From Anaerolineales bacterium (lineage in GTDB: Bacteria; Chloroflexota; Anaerolineae; Anaerolineales; Villigracilaceae), in NCBI GenBank assembly GCA_020847435.1, contig JADLBX010000045.1, forward strand, positions 62,001 to 126,000: DNA of 64,000 nt, read 5' to 3'. Positions 25,201 to 34,297 of the stretch are shown piece after piece; position 1 is the stretch's first letter; each line of letters begins with the position of its first letter. The notes beneath the pieces were generated by a model. It searched no databases and was not told the origin of the DNA. It saw only the letters and a program-made list of their open reading frames with translations. Both the position numbers and the translations under genes were made by a program.

Positions 25201-27000
25201 TTAATTATTTGATGGGGTTTCTTCATATTGTACCGCCTCTGCCTGTCGCAACAAGTTGGAAACATATAGGCGCATGATACCGTTCCGAAGCGAAGCCAGC
25301 AAAAACCCTCCCACAAAGCCTAGAACAGAGCCATACAATAAGCCCAACAATGCGCCCGGAAAGAACGTCACTTCGTAGCCCGGTAGATACTGGTTAAGCA
25401 AACTCAGAAAGGCGGCGGAGCGATCCAGGTGATTGATGAACGCCCAGAGTGTGACCAGGAACAGGGTCGCGGCTGAGACCGAACCGGTTGCAACGCCAAA
25501 CGCCAGAGGCTCCAACTTTGTAAAGATTTGTGGGAACACACGATTGATGATCTTCTCGGCGTCGGGTTGTTTTTCCGCGCGCACTTCTTCGTGATAATCC
25601 TGCTCGGCGTTGATCTCCCAAAGGTTGGTCGTTTCTCCATCCAGCATATTTCGGACCGCGTAGAGCCCGGTGAGCATGGCGTGGTCTTGGTTGTTGTAGC
25701 GATGCAAGCCGTTTCTGCCGATGGTTTGAAAATTGACAAACTTGTGAATATACGCCTTGATCGCGTCAATGTGTTGTTGATAGGTGGCATCGTAAACGGG
25801 ATAGGCTTTCTCAACGCGGAAGACGCACCCGTCCACCACATCCGCCGCGCGAGCCAAACCGATCTCTTCCAATTCACGCTTCCCCAGTTCCACAAGGTCG
25901 GCATCAGCCATGGACCATAACTCATCGCCCTCGTTGCAAAAGTATTCCAAGCCAAGACTCGACATGCCCGCATCCGGCACCATGTCCGGGCTCCAGTTCT
26001 TGAAGTTTTGGATGCGCCCGACCTTGACGCCCGGCTCGTGGATATAGATCCAATTGTCGTCAAACAAGGTCGGTTGGTTGATCACCAAGCACACAGTCAG
26101 AAATTCACGATAGTTGAGCATTTCGCAGGCATCCAACACCGTCTGCGGCGCCGGCGGGTCGAGCGCGCGGATGAAGTCCTTGATCGCCATACTTGAAATA
26201 AAGTTGTCGCCTTGCATCTCTTCGAGTCGGCCGCCCTGCTTCACCACCACCCCGGTGACGCGATCGCCGTGATGAAGAATTTTAACAATTTCAGAGTTGA
26301 GGAGCACCTGACTGCCGCGGCGCTCGAGCCTGGCTTTCATTTGGCTCCAGAGCATGCCGGGTCCGCGGCGTGGATAATCGAACTCCTCGATCAAGGTTTT
26401 TATGGTTTGCTTTGGCTTTACGAACATACTTAGGATCGCCGCTTTTAAATCCAGGTCTTTGATGCGCTGTGCCGCCCACTCTGCCCGCAATTCTGAAGTC
26501 GGGATGCCCCATACTTTCTCGGTATATGATTTGAAAAAGATCCGAAAAAGGCGTTTGCCAAACCGATTGGTTACCCATTCTTCAAAGCTGTTTTCCCGTT
26601 TATAGGGAAAGACCTGCCATTGCAGGTAGCTTAGTCCGATCAGCATACCTTCCCAGATCCCCAAGCCCATTAGAGCATTCAGCGGCTTGAGCGGATAATT
26701 AAAGAATTTGCGTTTGTAGTAAATACGCGATAGACGCGGGCGGCGCAAGAAATCATCCCCCATCACCTCGCGCCAGATTTGGTCAACTTCGCCGGATTTT
26801 GTGAAGAAACGATGTCCGCCCATATCAAAGTAGAAGCCTTTGTATTCCTCGGTGCGGGCAATACCCCCAACTTTGTCGTTTTTTTCCAAAACCACCGACG
26901 CGTAATCGCGACAGGTTAATTCGTATGCCGCGGTCAAACCTGCCGGTCCCCCGCCGATAATAATGAACCGGGCGTTTTGTCGAACATCAGCCTGTGCCAT
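25201..27000 (-). CDS. FAD-dependent oxidoreductase (UDP-galactopyranose-mutase-like) with C-terminal membrane module
   Basis: The 599-residue protein starts with a dinucleotide-binding loop FIIIGGGPAGLTAAYEL, then the GGIARTEEYKGFYFDMGGHRFF stretch of the amine-oxidase/UGM-like superfamily, and the FKSYTEKVWGIP and DHAMLTGLYAVRNMLDG (FAD-closing) motifs. Residues about 496-599 form an extra membrane module that resembles the neighbouring 110-residue protein. The ATG at 27000 has an AAGGAG site, slightly far away; an alternative at 27036 adds 12 residues. It probably rearranges or oxidises a nucleotide sugar or lipid at the membrane, but the substrate is unknown. It belongs to the polysaccharide locus. 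Confidence 0.85.
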   Translation of the reverse strand: MAQADVRQNARFIIIGGGPAGLTAAYELTCRDYASVVLEKNDKVGGIARTEEYKGFYFDMGGHRFFTKSGEVDQIWREVMGDDFLRRPRLSRIYYKRKFFNYPLKPLNALMGLGIWEGMLIGLSYLQWQVFPYKRENSFEEWVTNRFGKRLFRIFFKSYTEKVWGIPTSELRAEWAAQRIKDLDLKAAILSMFVKPKQTIKTLIEEFDYPRRGPGMLWSQMKARLERRGSQVLLNSEIVKILHHGDRVTGVVVKQGGRLEEMQGDNFISSMAIKDFIRALDPPAPQTVLDACEMLNYREFLTVCLVINQPTLFDDNWIYIHEPGVKVGRIQNFKNWSPDMVPDAGMSSLGLEYFCNEGDELWSMADADLVELGKRELEEIGLARAADVVDGCVFRVEKAYPVYDATYQQHIDAIKAYIHKFVNFQTIGRNGLHRYNNQDHAMLTGLYAVRNMLDGETTNLWEINAEQDYHEEVRAEKQPDAEKIINRVFPQIFTKLEPLAFGVATGSVSAATLFLVTLWAFINHLDRSAAFLSLLNQYLPGYEVTFFPGALLGLLYGSVLGFVGGFLLASLRNGIMRLYVSNLLRQAEAVQYEETPSNN

Positions 27001-27072
27001 ATCTGCCGAAATCTCCTTTTGCGAAGTAGCCGCCATGAAAATCTACGCCTTGACGTTTAACCCAGATTCAAT

Positions 27073-28461
27073 TCAGGAGCCAAGAAACAGTTCGCTGGCT
27101 CGACGCCAGTCAATAAAGATGTATAAAGAACCTAGCTGGTAGGCGAGAAGCAGAAACGATATCCGACCTACGTCAGGTGAGGGTTGGGTATCCAACCACT
27201 TTGCCCCGATCATAGCCAGCGCCGGAAAAATGACCATAAAATATCTGTGGTCAGGCAGGGTCAAAACCAACAGGAGCGATATGACTCCGATCCACATCCC
27301 AAGGAACCAGTCCGCTTTTGTTTTTTCGCGCATCAGCAAGAAAAGCCCCAACAATAATAACGGCAGGTTGTAAGCGCCCAGCCCAGACGGGAGTTTGGTG
27401 ATTAGTGAATCGAGAAGAAACCTGCGTCCCCAATCTGAAAACAGAAAAGAACCGGGGCTGATCGAAATCTCTTCAATTATATTTTCAGTTTGAAGCGGCG
27501 CCACATTCTCGACTGGAACGGCGGTAAAGAGATCAGAAGGACTGAACCCGGCAATTGTCGGAACCCTCACGCCAATGCGACTCCCAAACCATGCCCAGAA
27601 CAAGAATAACACACTTGCAACCAAGAACGAAAGAACGACAGGGGACGCGATTGCCCGGTAATTACCACGAACCAGAAAGATTAACAAAAGGAGCGGGATA
27701 ATCAACATAACCATATATTTTGTCAACAAGCCCAAGCCCAGCGACAGCCCCAAGGCAACCCCCCACTTCCAGGATGGCTTTTCGGTCAGTTTTAACGCCA
27801 ACCACAGGCTCAGCACAAAAAACAGGGTAGCCTGTATGTCCAGCAAACCGGCAGTACTTTCCCGAAGGATTAACGGGAAACTGATAAGGACCAAGACCGT
27901 CAACACCGCAACCTTTTTACCATACAAATCTGCCGCTAGAAAATAAGCGCTGACAAACATACCGTATCCAAATACGAGAGTGACCATCCGGATCGTCATG
28001 AGGCGCTCGCCGAACACCGACATTGCCAGTCCATTAATCATGAAAATTAGGGGCGGATGCCGATTAGCCAGATAGTTATTTTTCGCATACTGAGCAAAAA
28101 ACTCCGCCCATCCTTTTTCGGAGATTTTAAAAGCGGAATTAAAATTCTGGACTTCATCGAACGGCCAAGCGCGCTGCCAACTAGCGTAGTAAACTCCGAC
28201 AAAAAGAAGAACTATCGCGAGCAATGCGAGAAAGTGTCTCGGGTTGTTCGACGCTTGCTCGATCCCATTTCCGATTTTTTCGAATATAGATTCCCGTCCC
28301 ATGGAAACAAGCAAATAAGCCAGGACACTCAACCCAGCCACGATAAGTAGTTTCTGCGGATCGTTTGCAGAACCCGTTAGCCAAATGCCCGCCAACCACA
28401 CGATTTGGAATAACAGCATTGAAAACAAAATAGTTTTAGCGGCTACAAACCTTGTCGTCAT
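27073..28461 (-). CDS. GT39/ArnT-like membrane glycosyltransferase
   Basis: The 462-residue protein has about eleven hydrophobic segments and the layout of GT-C enzymes that use polyprenyl-phosphate sugars: the acidic pair in the first loop (WPFDEVQNF) and the later RHPPLIF motif. It would transfer a sugar to an acceptor on the outer face of the membrane. The start at ATG 28461 follows GGAGATTATTTTC; an ATG at 28476 lies before it. The next gene upstream is a GT4 enzyme 39 bases away. Confidence 0.82.
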   Translation of the reverse strand: MTTRFVAAKTILFSMLLFQIVWLAGIWLTGSANDPQKLLIVAGLSVLAYLLVSMGRESIFEKIGNGIEQASNNPRHFLALLAIVLLFVGVYYASWQRAWPFDEVQNFNSAFKISEKGWAEFFAQYAKNNYLANRHPPLIFMINGLAMSVFGERLMTIRMVTLVFGYGMFVSAYFLAADLYGKKVAVLTVLVLISFPLILRESTAGLLDIQATLFFVLSLWLALKLTEKPSWKWGVALGLSLGLGLLTKYMVMLIIPLLLLIFLVRGNYRAIASPVVLSFLVASVLFLFWAWFGSRIGVRVPTIAGFSPSDLFTAVPVENVAPLQTENIIEEISISPGSFLFSDWGRRFLLDSLITKLPSGLGAYNLPLLLLGLFLLMREKTKADWFLGMWIGVISLLLVLTLPDHRYFMVIFPALAMIGAKWLDTQPSPDVGRISFLLLAYQLGSLYIFIDWRRASELFLGS

Positions 28462-28500
28462 GAAAATAATCTCCAATTCATATCCATGTCTGTAAGTCTC

Positions 28501-29769
28501 TTACGAAATGAGCCGGGATTGCTCCCAAGGCGCTCGATTAAACTTCTTGCGGGCAGCTCGTTCAAGAAAACCAAAGTAAAGCTCGAGATGGCGTTCGCAC
28601 GTCCAATAACGCAACAGAGCGTCATAGCCTCGTTTGCCGAGCTCGTCGCGCAAGCCCGGCGTGCCGCCTATTTGTCGGATGGCATCCAACAGTTCCGCGT
28701 CTGTCCGGTACATGAACCCGCCGCCGCTATCCTGGATAGTTTCCGGCAACGCGCCCAGGTCGCGTACGATGACGGGCGTTTTGCGAGCAAAAGATTCCAG
28801 GGTCACCATCCCAAAGGTTTCATAAGTGATCGATGGAACCAGAGTCGCCAAGGCATGGAAGTAATAATTTCCTAAGCGCTCCGAAGATAATGGTCCTAAA
28901 AATTTGACGGTCGGCAGAGAGGCTGAAAGCGCCTTTAGTTCAGTTTCTTGATTGCCCGCGCCAGCGATCAGCAAGTCATACTGAGGGATTTGGTCCCAAA
29001 TGCGGATCAATGTATGAAGCCCCTTGATCTTTTCCAACCGGCCGACAAAGAGAAAATACGGCTTTTCTTGTGGGCGCGCGCCCGGATTCTGCCAGTCTGA
29101 ATCTTTTGTTTCAATAAAATGAGGTAAATGTTCCACTGGCTGTGGGAAACCTCTAGCCGCGTGTATCTCAGCCGTAAAGCGGCTGGGCGCGACGAACTGG
29201 TCCACGTGTTGAACCGCCCTTTCCAAGAAACCGAAATAACGCCAAAGTTGCGGAGGGCGTTTCGCCTGCAAAGTACACCGCAAACAATCTGGGCGGTCGC
29301 ATGGAGCGCTATCAAATTTCCATAAAACATGAGTCGGACAGATCAGCCAGTGTTCATGGGTGGTATAGATTTTCACCGCCTCGCCGCGGGTGGGCTGGAG
29401 GGTCAGGATTTGCGGTCCGAGCAATGAAATATTGTGATAATGAATGACATCAAATGGCTTGCTATTTAGAATTTCGTCGATCTTCCGCCCCTTCAACATG
29501 GGTAGCCCGGTTTGATGTGTGAGCAAGGGCGACAACCACCGATATGGGCTTCTGAGTTCGTGCCGAGTAACATTGGGATGATCAATAAATGCAAGTTCAG
29601 GCTCACCAGGGTGTTGCAGGTGATACGAGTCCACGCAATGCACAACATCCACGTGATGCCCCTGATCGCCCAGCGCACGCGCCAAGCGGTAGATATACAT
29701 TCCGTCCCCACCAAAGCTATAGGGCGGATAAAAAGTGGTTAGATGCAGAAAGTTGAGAGAACGTTTCAC
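28501..29769 (-). CDS. GT4-family glycosyltransferase
   Basis: This 422-residue GT-B enzyme has the N-terminal Gly-rich region (YPPYSFGGDGMYIYRLARAL), the nucleotide-sugar region VGRLEKIKGLHTL and the EX7E-like motif ETFGMVTLESFARKTPVIV near residue 330. A four-Cys patch (CP...CDRPDCLRC, about 148-170) is seen in a subset of GT4 enzymes and could bind zinc. It would add a sugar from a nucleotide donor on the cytoplasmic side. It overlaps the upstream GT4 gene by four bases (ATGA). Confidence 0.9.
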   Translation of the reverse strand: MKRSLNFLHLTTFYPPYSFGGDGMYIYRLARALGDQGHHVDVVHCVDSYHLQHPGEPELAFIDHPNVTRHELRSPYRWLSPLLTHQTGLPMLKGRKIDEILNSKPFDVIHYHNISLLGPQILTLQPTRGEAVKIYTTHEHWLICPTHVLWKFDSAPCDRPDCLRCTLQAKRPPQLWRYFGFLERAVQHVDQFVAPSRFTAEIHAARGFPQPVEHLPHFIETKDSDWQNPGARPQEKPYFLFVGRLEKIKGLHTLIRIWDQIPQYDLLIAGAGNQETELKALSASLPTVKFLGPLSSERLGNYYFHALATLVPSITYETFGMVTLESFARKTPVIVRDLGALPETIQDSGGGFMYRTDAELLDAIRQIGGTPGLRDELGKRGYDALLRYWTCERHLELYFGFLERAARKKFNRAPWEQSRLIS

Positions 29770-31010
29770 AGTGGCGGAATCGATTCAATCAGATCCATCA
29801 AGGCAAGCGCGGCATCGTCCCAGGTTAATTTTTCGGCGGCTTTCATGCCCGCTTGGCTCAATCGGTCGCGCAGAGATTCTGAGGCAAGCACCTGAATCAG
29901 CGCTGCCTCCAACTCAGATCCGCTGTGCGGATCAAAGTAGATAGCCCCATCTCCCAACAAATCGGGCAACGGGCTGGACTTTGTGGCAATGACGGGACAG
30001 CCACACGCCGCCGCCTCAACCGCAGGCAACCCAAACCCCTCCATGAACGAAGGGAGAACCAAAACCTGCGCCCGGTTGAGCAGCGCAACCAGCGCCTCAT
30101 CCGGTAAGTACCCTGTAAAGAGAATTTTGCTTTCGATACCCAGCGCGTCAATTTTCCTTCGGAGCTCGGAATATTCTGAGTGAAAGACTTCACTCCTATA
30201 TTCGCCGACCAAGGTGAGCAAAATATCCTCAAATCCATCTCTAGACGCCACGCAAGCGAAAGCCTCCAGGAGACAGGTTAGGTTCTTATGCGGACCGAAA
30301 CCGCCAACATATACGATTTGACGCTTCTCCGCCGGACTCCAATCGGGAGGCGGCGTCTGCGTTCGCGTCGCCTTCAACTTCCTGAAAATGGGATTAGGCG
30401 CTTCGCCAATCACTTTGACTGTCTGGGCGGCGACTTTGAATACATCAACAATTCCTATTTTCGAAAACTCTGAAACGGTTACGATCGTGCCTGCCTGCCG
30501 CAAAGCCGCCTGCATCTTTAACTTCCAGGCAAGGCGCGCGGACAAGCTCGGCAAAGTGAGATCGGGATACTTCTCCGCAATCACATCGTGGATAAACACC
30601 ATCTTGTGGGCGCGGCTGAATACCGGAACGTAGCTGTATACCGTTGGGAAGAGCGCCAGATCAAAGCCTGGCTTCGAGAGCGCGCGGCTCATACGCAGCA
30701 TATCGGAAAACGCCCTGCGTCCGTCAGAAGAGGCGGCATAGGCGGTGGGCTTCGTAGTCTTTACGAGAACAGATTCAACATTGGGAGGAAGCGCTTCCAG
30801 CATTTCCTCCGAATCGACAAAGAACCAATAGCGATTTCGAGTATCAAGACGCGCCAGCGCGCCAAGCAGGTTGCGGGCATGCCTCCCATAACCTCGGTTG
30901 TTCTGCCAGCACGTAGCGTCCACCGCCACGCGTCGACGCGGGGCTGTTTCCGCGTGAACGCTGGCGGGGTTGAGCGGGTCGTTGGTAAGGGAAGTTGACA
31001 GGCGGTTCAT
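29766..31010 (-). CDS. GT4-family glycosyltransferase
   Basis: The 414-residue GT-B enzyme keeps RGYGRHARNLLGAL in the acceptor half, VGGFGPHKNLTCLLEAF and the donor motif EGFGLPAVEAAACGCPVIA. The start ATG at 31010 overlaps the stop of the upstream GT2 gene by four bases, which supports it over a longer frame to 31190. The N-terminal 30 residues are Thr/Pro-rich and lie before the first strand. Both neighbours are glycosyltransferases of the same locus; the sugar is unknown. Confidence 0.9.
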   Translation of the reverse strand: MNRLSTSLTNDPLNPASVHAETAPRRRVAVDATCWQNNRGYGRHARNLLGALARLDTRNRYWFFVDSEEMLEALPPNVESVLVKTTKPTAYAASSDGRRAFSDMLRMSRALSKPGFDLALFPTVYSYVPVFSRAHKMVFIHDVIAEKYPDLTLPSLSARLAWKLKMQAALRQAGTIVTVSEFSKIGIVDVFKVAAQTVKVIGEAPNPIFRKLKATRTQTPPPDWSPAEKRQIVYVGGFGPHKNLTCLLEAFACVASRDGFEDILLTLVGEYRSEVFHSEYSELRRKIDALGIESKILFTGYLPDEALVALLNRAQVLVLPSFMEGFGLPAVEAAACGCPVIATKSSPLPDLLGDGAIYFDPHSGSELEAALIQVLASESLRDRLSQAGMKAAEKLTWDDAALALMDLIESIPPL

Positions 31011-31915
31011 CGAATTAAAGCGAGGCTGGAACCTCGTCCGAGCAAAGAACCGGCCATCTCTCCAAATGCCCAGACGAGTGTGAAGACCAGAAGAAAAGGA
31101 GTGGATCGCAGAAGTTCCTTTTGAAACGAACCCTTGGCAAAACCGCAGGCGAGAATGCGTCCAAGCAGGATCATCGGTAAGGCGAAACAAGTTAGCGCAT
31201 ACCCAATTCGAAACAACAACCCCCAGTTACGCGTGCGCGATCCGGCGAAATAACGGCTATACAGAAATCGTTGTTCGACAAATTCGAAAAATCCAATTTG
31301 TTTTTTATGGAGCACCTTCAAAACCGGCTCCATACGGAACTGGAAGCCGCGGCGGCGCAAATCGGGGTGCAGAGTGTGGTCCCAAAATCCATTCGCCATC
31401 GCTGTATGCTGACCTGCATCCAATCCCCGCCGTTTGTAGGTCACATTATGTCCCGGAAGAAAATCAGTTTCTCCCGCCTGGATGGGCGACATAAATTTAC
31501 AGTATTCACAGAAAAAAGTCGCCCAATCGATCACTCGGTCAACGCAACCATTATCTATTGGTCCCGCGATGGCGACCGCTTCAGGGTACAGCCTGTGAGC
31601 GTCAAGAACCGCTTCACACCAACCGGGGAGAACGATTTCGTGGTCTTCCAAAACCGCAACGATTTCACCTTCGCACTGCGCCAGACCAGCGACCAGCATT
31701 TGAGGAATACTGCAATTTCGATCTGTTAATACCAATTGAACCCAGGCAAATTGCCGGCGGATCTTTTGCGACATCTCTGAGTCCGTTGGTTCCACGACGA
31801 TAACCTCAACGCGCCTTTGAACCGCCTGCTTTTCCAAAGCCGCGAGGCAGGCGCTGATCTCCGGCGCTCCGTTCGCATTGGCAATAAGGACGGAAAGCGG
31901 AGGTTTCATTTCCAA
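31007..31915 (-). CDS. GT2 glycosyltransferase with C-terminal membrane end, paralogue A
   Basis: The 302-residue protein starts with the GT2 fold (LSVLIANANGAPEISACL) and has the metal-site stretch VAVLEDHEIV and a FLPGHNVTYKRRGL loop. After about residue 200 come a Tyr-rich YSRYFAGSRTRN segment, hydrophobic helices, and the end WAFGEMAGSLLGRG. Three more genes in this locus (48286, 49200, 51236) share this layout and end signature. It would transfer a sugar at the membrane face. It overlaps the GT4 gene downstream by four bases and is 30 bases from the GH30-like gene. Confidence 0.85.
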   Translation of the reverse strand: MEMKPPLSVLIANANGAPEISACLAALEKQAVQRRVEVIVVEPTDSEMSQKIRRQFAWVQLVLTDRNCSIPQMLVAGLAQCEGEIVAVLEDHEIVLPGWCEAVLDAHRLYPEAVAIAGPIDNGCVDRVIDWATFFCEYCKFMSPIQAGETDFLPGHNVTYKRRGLDAGQHTAMANGFWDHTLHPDLRRRGFQFRMEPVLKVLHKKQIGFFEFVEQRFLYSRYFAGSRTRNWGLLFRIGYALTCFALPMILLGRILACGFAKGSFQKELLRSTPFLLVFTLVWAFGEMAGSLLGRGSSLALIR

Positions 31916-31945
31916 ACTCCCGCGATCACTGCCGAGTGTCTCAGC

Positions 31946-33592
31946 CTATGGCGCAAACGGTAGGACATAGGTCGTGACGCTGCCCGCAGGCAACATGGCG
32001 GTAAATCCAGTCGGCGAGGCTGGGCTAAACTCCGTCACCGCGCTCCAGTACTGGTTGGGCGGCGTAGATTGTTCTCCTGAAATATTTCCAACCAACTCGG
32101 CCGATTTGAAGTTGATGGCTATCTCTTTGTCGCTGGCGTTATTGTTGATCAAAACAACAACAAGGTTTTCGGCGTTTGGCGTAATGAAAGCGGTTACCTG
32201 CAACAAAGGATCGCCGCTCAGAGCCTCCACGCGAACCGACCCCGGTTTGATCCAACGGGCATAATGACCGATGGCGTATCCCATCCCTGTGATATAAACT
32301 TTTGGCAAGGCGCTATCAATCAGGACAACCGTACCCTCAGCGGAGGAAAGGTCCGGGTTACCAAAATGGACTTCCTGTGAGTAGGTATCCCACATATTGT
32401 TCATACCGAAGTAGGCGGAGGCGTTGGCATACACCAACTCATCGTGGATGTGGATCGCACGCCCGCGAAAATCGTCATAGGAAGTCGGATCTACATCGCC
32501 GGTAGAAACCTCCGTCATCCAGACCGGCACATTGTATTGCTGGCTGAGCATACGGAGCCGGTCGCGTCCCGCCACAGAATTCGGGTCCGGCTTGCCTGCT
32601 CCGGAGGTATTCAACAAGCGCTGAATGTTAGCGTATGGCGATTCGTAGGGATAGGAATGATACCCTATGACGCCGACATATTTGCGCGTGGCGGGGTCAG
32701 ACAAAATCGCCGAGGCGACTTCCAGCGTCCCATCAACTGTTTCTTCATTGGGGATCACAAAGCGCACTGTATCAATTCCTTCTTGTTCCAAACGCGCGGC
32801 AATCGCGACTACCAGATCAACCACTTCACGCGGGTTACTGCTTTGCAGTTCGGTATTCCCGCCAAGGGGTTCATTGAAGGGCATCATGTAGCGCGGAGTA
32901 ACTCCATAGGTATCGCGCCAATAGATGACTCCCGCCGCAACTTGTTCTGCGGCTTCCTTCAGGTAAAGACTATAATCTTGATCGCGCAGTTGCCCCAACC
33001 ACGGGCTCGCCCAACGAATATTTACCTTCTGGCTGAGATAATAGCCATCGAACCCAAGCGGCTCAGCGAGGGCAAGCAAATGGGAATTGATCGCATCAGC
33101 AGGCGATGTTTGGAAGCCGTTCCAATCAATCGCGTATGGGTCGCGGTTATCGTTGGCGCGTTGATCGTAACCGCCAGGACTCTCCAGCAACGCGCCGTCC
33201 AAGTTTCCAAGGTTTAGACCCACTTGCCCATAAATTGCATCCACCGCCTGCGCGCGCAGGTCAGGAGGCAGTGTATTGCCGTTACCCGGATATTCCAAGG
33301 AAAGGTGCGTGGCTCCAAATCCATCAATCGTCTGGTAGGTAATGCCGGCATCCACTTCCACCTGATTGGGATTAAGTCTTGAGGAGAACGTAACCGGCAG
33401 AGTGGGAGACTCCGTCGGATGCGATATCGGTGTCATTGAGTGACTCTCGATGGTAGGCGCAGAGTCGAGATGAGTCGGAGTTGGCGCTGTAGGTTGAACC
33501 GGCGTCGTCGAATTTGGAGTGGCGGCGGGCGCGGCGCAAGCGGTCAACATGAAAACGATCATCAGCCCTGCAAAACGACTCTTGACGCGCAT
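31946..33592 (-). CDS. GH30-like glycoside hydrolase lipoprotein
   Basis: This 548-residue protein has a lipobox (MLTAC near residue 19), a Thr/Pro linker, and a TIM-barrel-plus-beta body that begins with TYQTIDGFGATH, the start typical of GH30 glucosylceramidase-like and endo-xylanase-like enzymes. Two acids fit clan GH-A: Glu in MMPFNEPLGGN as acid/base and Glu in VWMTEVSTGD as nucleophile. The end is a beta domain with Ser/Asn repeats. It would cut beta-glycosidic links outside the cell, perhaps trimming the polymer of this locus. Its start and the upstream stop share one base (TGATG). Confidence 0.8.
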   Translation of the reverse strand: MRVKSRFAGLMIVFMLTACAAPAATPNSTTPVQPTAPTPTHLDSAPTIESHSMTPISHPTESPTLPVTFSSRLNPNQVEVDAGITYQTIDGFGATHLSLEYPGNGNTLPPDLRAQAVDAIYGQVGLNLGNLDGALLESPGGYDQRANDNRDPYAIDWNGFQTSPADAINSHLLALAEPLGFDGYYLSQKVNIRWASPWLGQLRDQDYSLYLKEAAEQVAAGVIYWRDTYGVTPRYMMPFNEPLGGNTELQSSNPREVVDLVVAIAARLEQEGIDTVRFVIPNEETVDGTLEVASAILSDPATRKYVGVIGYHSYPYESPYANIQRLLNTSGAGKPDPNSVAGRDRLRMLSQQYNVPVWMTEVSTGDVDPTSYDDFRGRAIHIHDELVYANASAYFGMNNMWDTYSQEVHFGNPDLSSAEGTVVLIDSALPKVYITGMGYAIGHYARWIKPGSVRVEALSGDPLLQVTAFITPNAENLVVVLINNNASDKEIAINFKSAELVGNISGEQSTPPNQYWSAVTEFSPASPTGFTAMLPAGSVTTYVLPFAP

Positions 33593-34290
33593 CACAGATC
33601 CGTTTTTTTCGTACGTTCCTTGCGCCGCTTGACAAAACCTGCAAATTGTAAAACTGCCACGATCGCGATCATGACCAGAAGAAGCACAACCAGTGAAATA
33701 CCGCGTTTCTCCAAGATCTGATATACGATGCCGTGTACCGCCACAAAACCGAACAAAATGTAATTGCTTCGCTGGAGCGTCTTCCAACGATGCTTGCCCA
33801 AGCGCTTTAAAGATAAGTCGTTGGAGGTGGCAAACAAAGCGATCAAAATCAGCGTCCCGGCAAGGCCGACCCAATTCGTGAGACCGAACGGATCATACCG
33901 CAAAGGGATTAAGTGTTGCTCGCCTGCTGGAAAAAAGAAATACAACCAGGGATTCCCCAAGTGAACGAACAAACCAACGCCGACGTGGACAATGGCAACG
34001 ATTGCCGCCAGGATGCCGACATCCCGAGTCAAATCGGACGAGGTAGGATTGGGTCGGGAGCGTAAAATGTTCACCGCCCCGATGAGCAGGGTCAAGCCCA
34101 GCAAGACCAACCCAGCGTAGGCAGTTGCCATACTCCATTTCCAGAGCAGATCGTCGCTAGGCAAGAGGGTGAAAAAGAGCGCAACGATCAACGCGGTCAG
34201 GATGGAGAATGGCAGGTAATGTCGAATCAGCCGGCGCTTCATACGCCGCCATTGATTACTCGAATGCTGTGGTGCAGAATTGGAAGTCAC
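33592..34290 (-). CDS. Ferric-reductase-like/MsrQ-like heme-b membrane protein
   Basis: The 232-residue protein has six hydrophobic segments. Pairs of His sit as in ferric-reductase-like domains: HVGVGLFVH in one helix and HRWKTLQRSNYILFGFVAVH around the next loop, which could hold heme b. MsrQ, the quinol-linked partner of the methionine-sulfoxide reductase MsrP, has a similar layout, but no msrP is in the window. It overlaps the GH30-like gene by one base, so the two are made together. A role in electron transfer across the membrane is likely; partner unknown. Confidence 0.72.
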   Translation of the reverse strand: MTSNSAPQHSSNQWRRMKRRLIRHYLPFSILTALIVALFFTLLPSDDLLWKWSMATAYAGLVLLGLTLLIGAVNILRSRPNPTSSDLTRDVGILAAIVAIVHVGVGLFVHLGNPWLYFFFPAGEQHLIPLRYDPFGLTNWVGLAGTLILIALFATSNDLSLKRLGKHRWKTLQRSNYILFGFVAVHGIVYQILEKRGISLVVLLLVMIAIVAVLQFAGFVKRRKERTKKTDL

Positions 34291-34297
34291 TCGCGCC

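Noticed and set aside
32444..33217. Plus-strand frame of 257 codons opposite the GH30-like gene
   Set aside because: No family motif, while the opposite strand shows both catalytic Glu motifs.
33593..33874. N-terminal extension of the GH30-like lipoprotein frame
   Set aside because: The signal peptide starts at 33592, and the extension lies inside the heme-like membrane gene.
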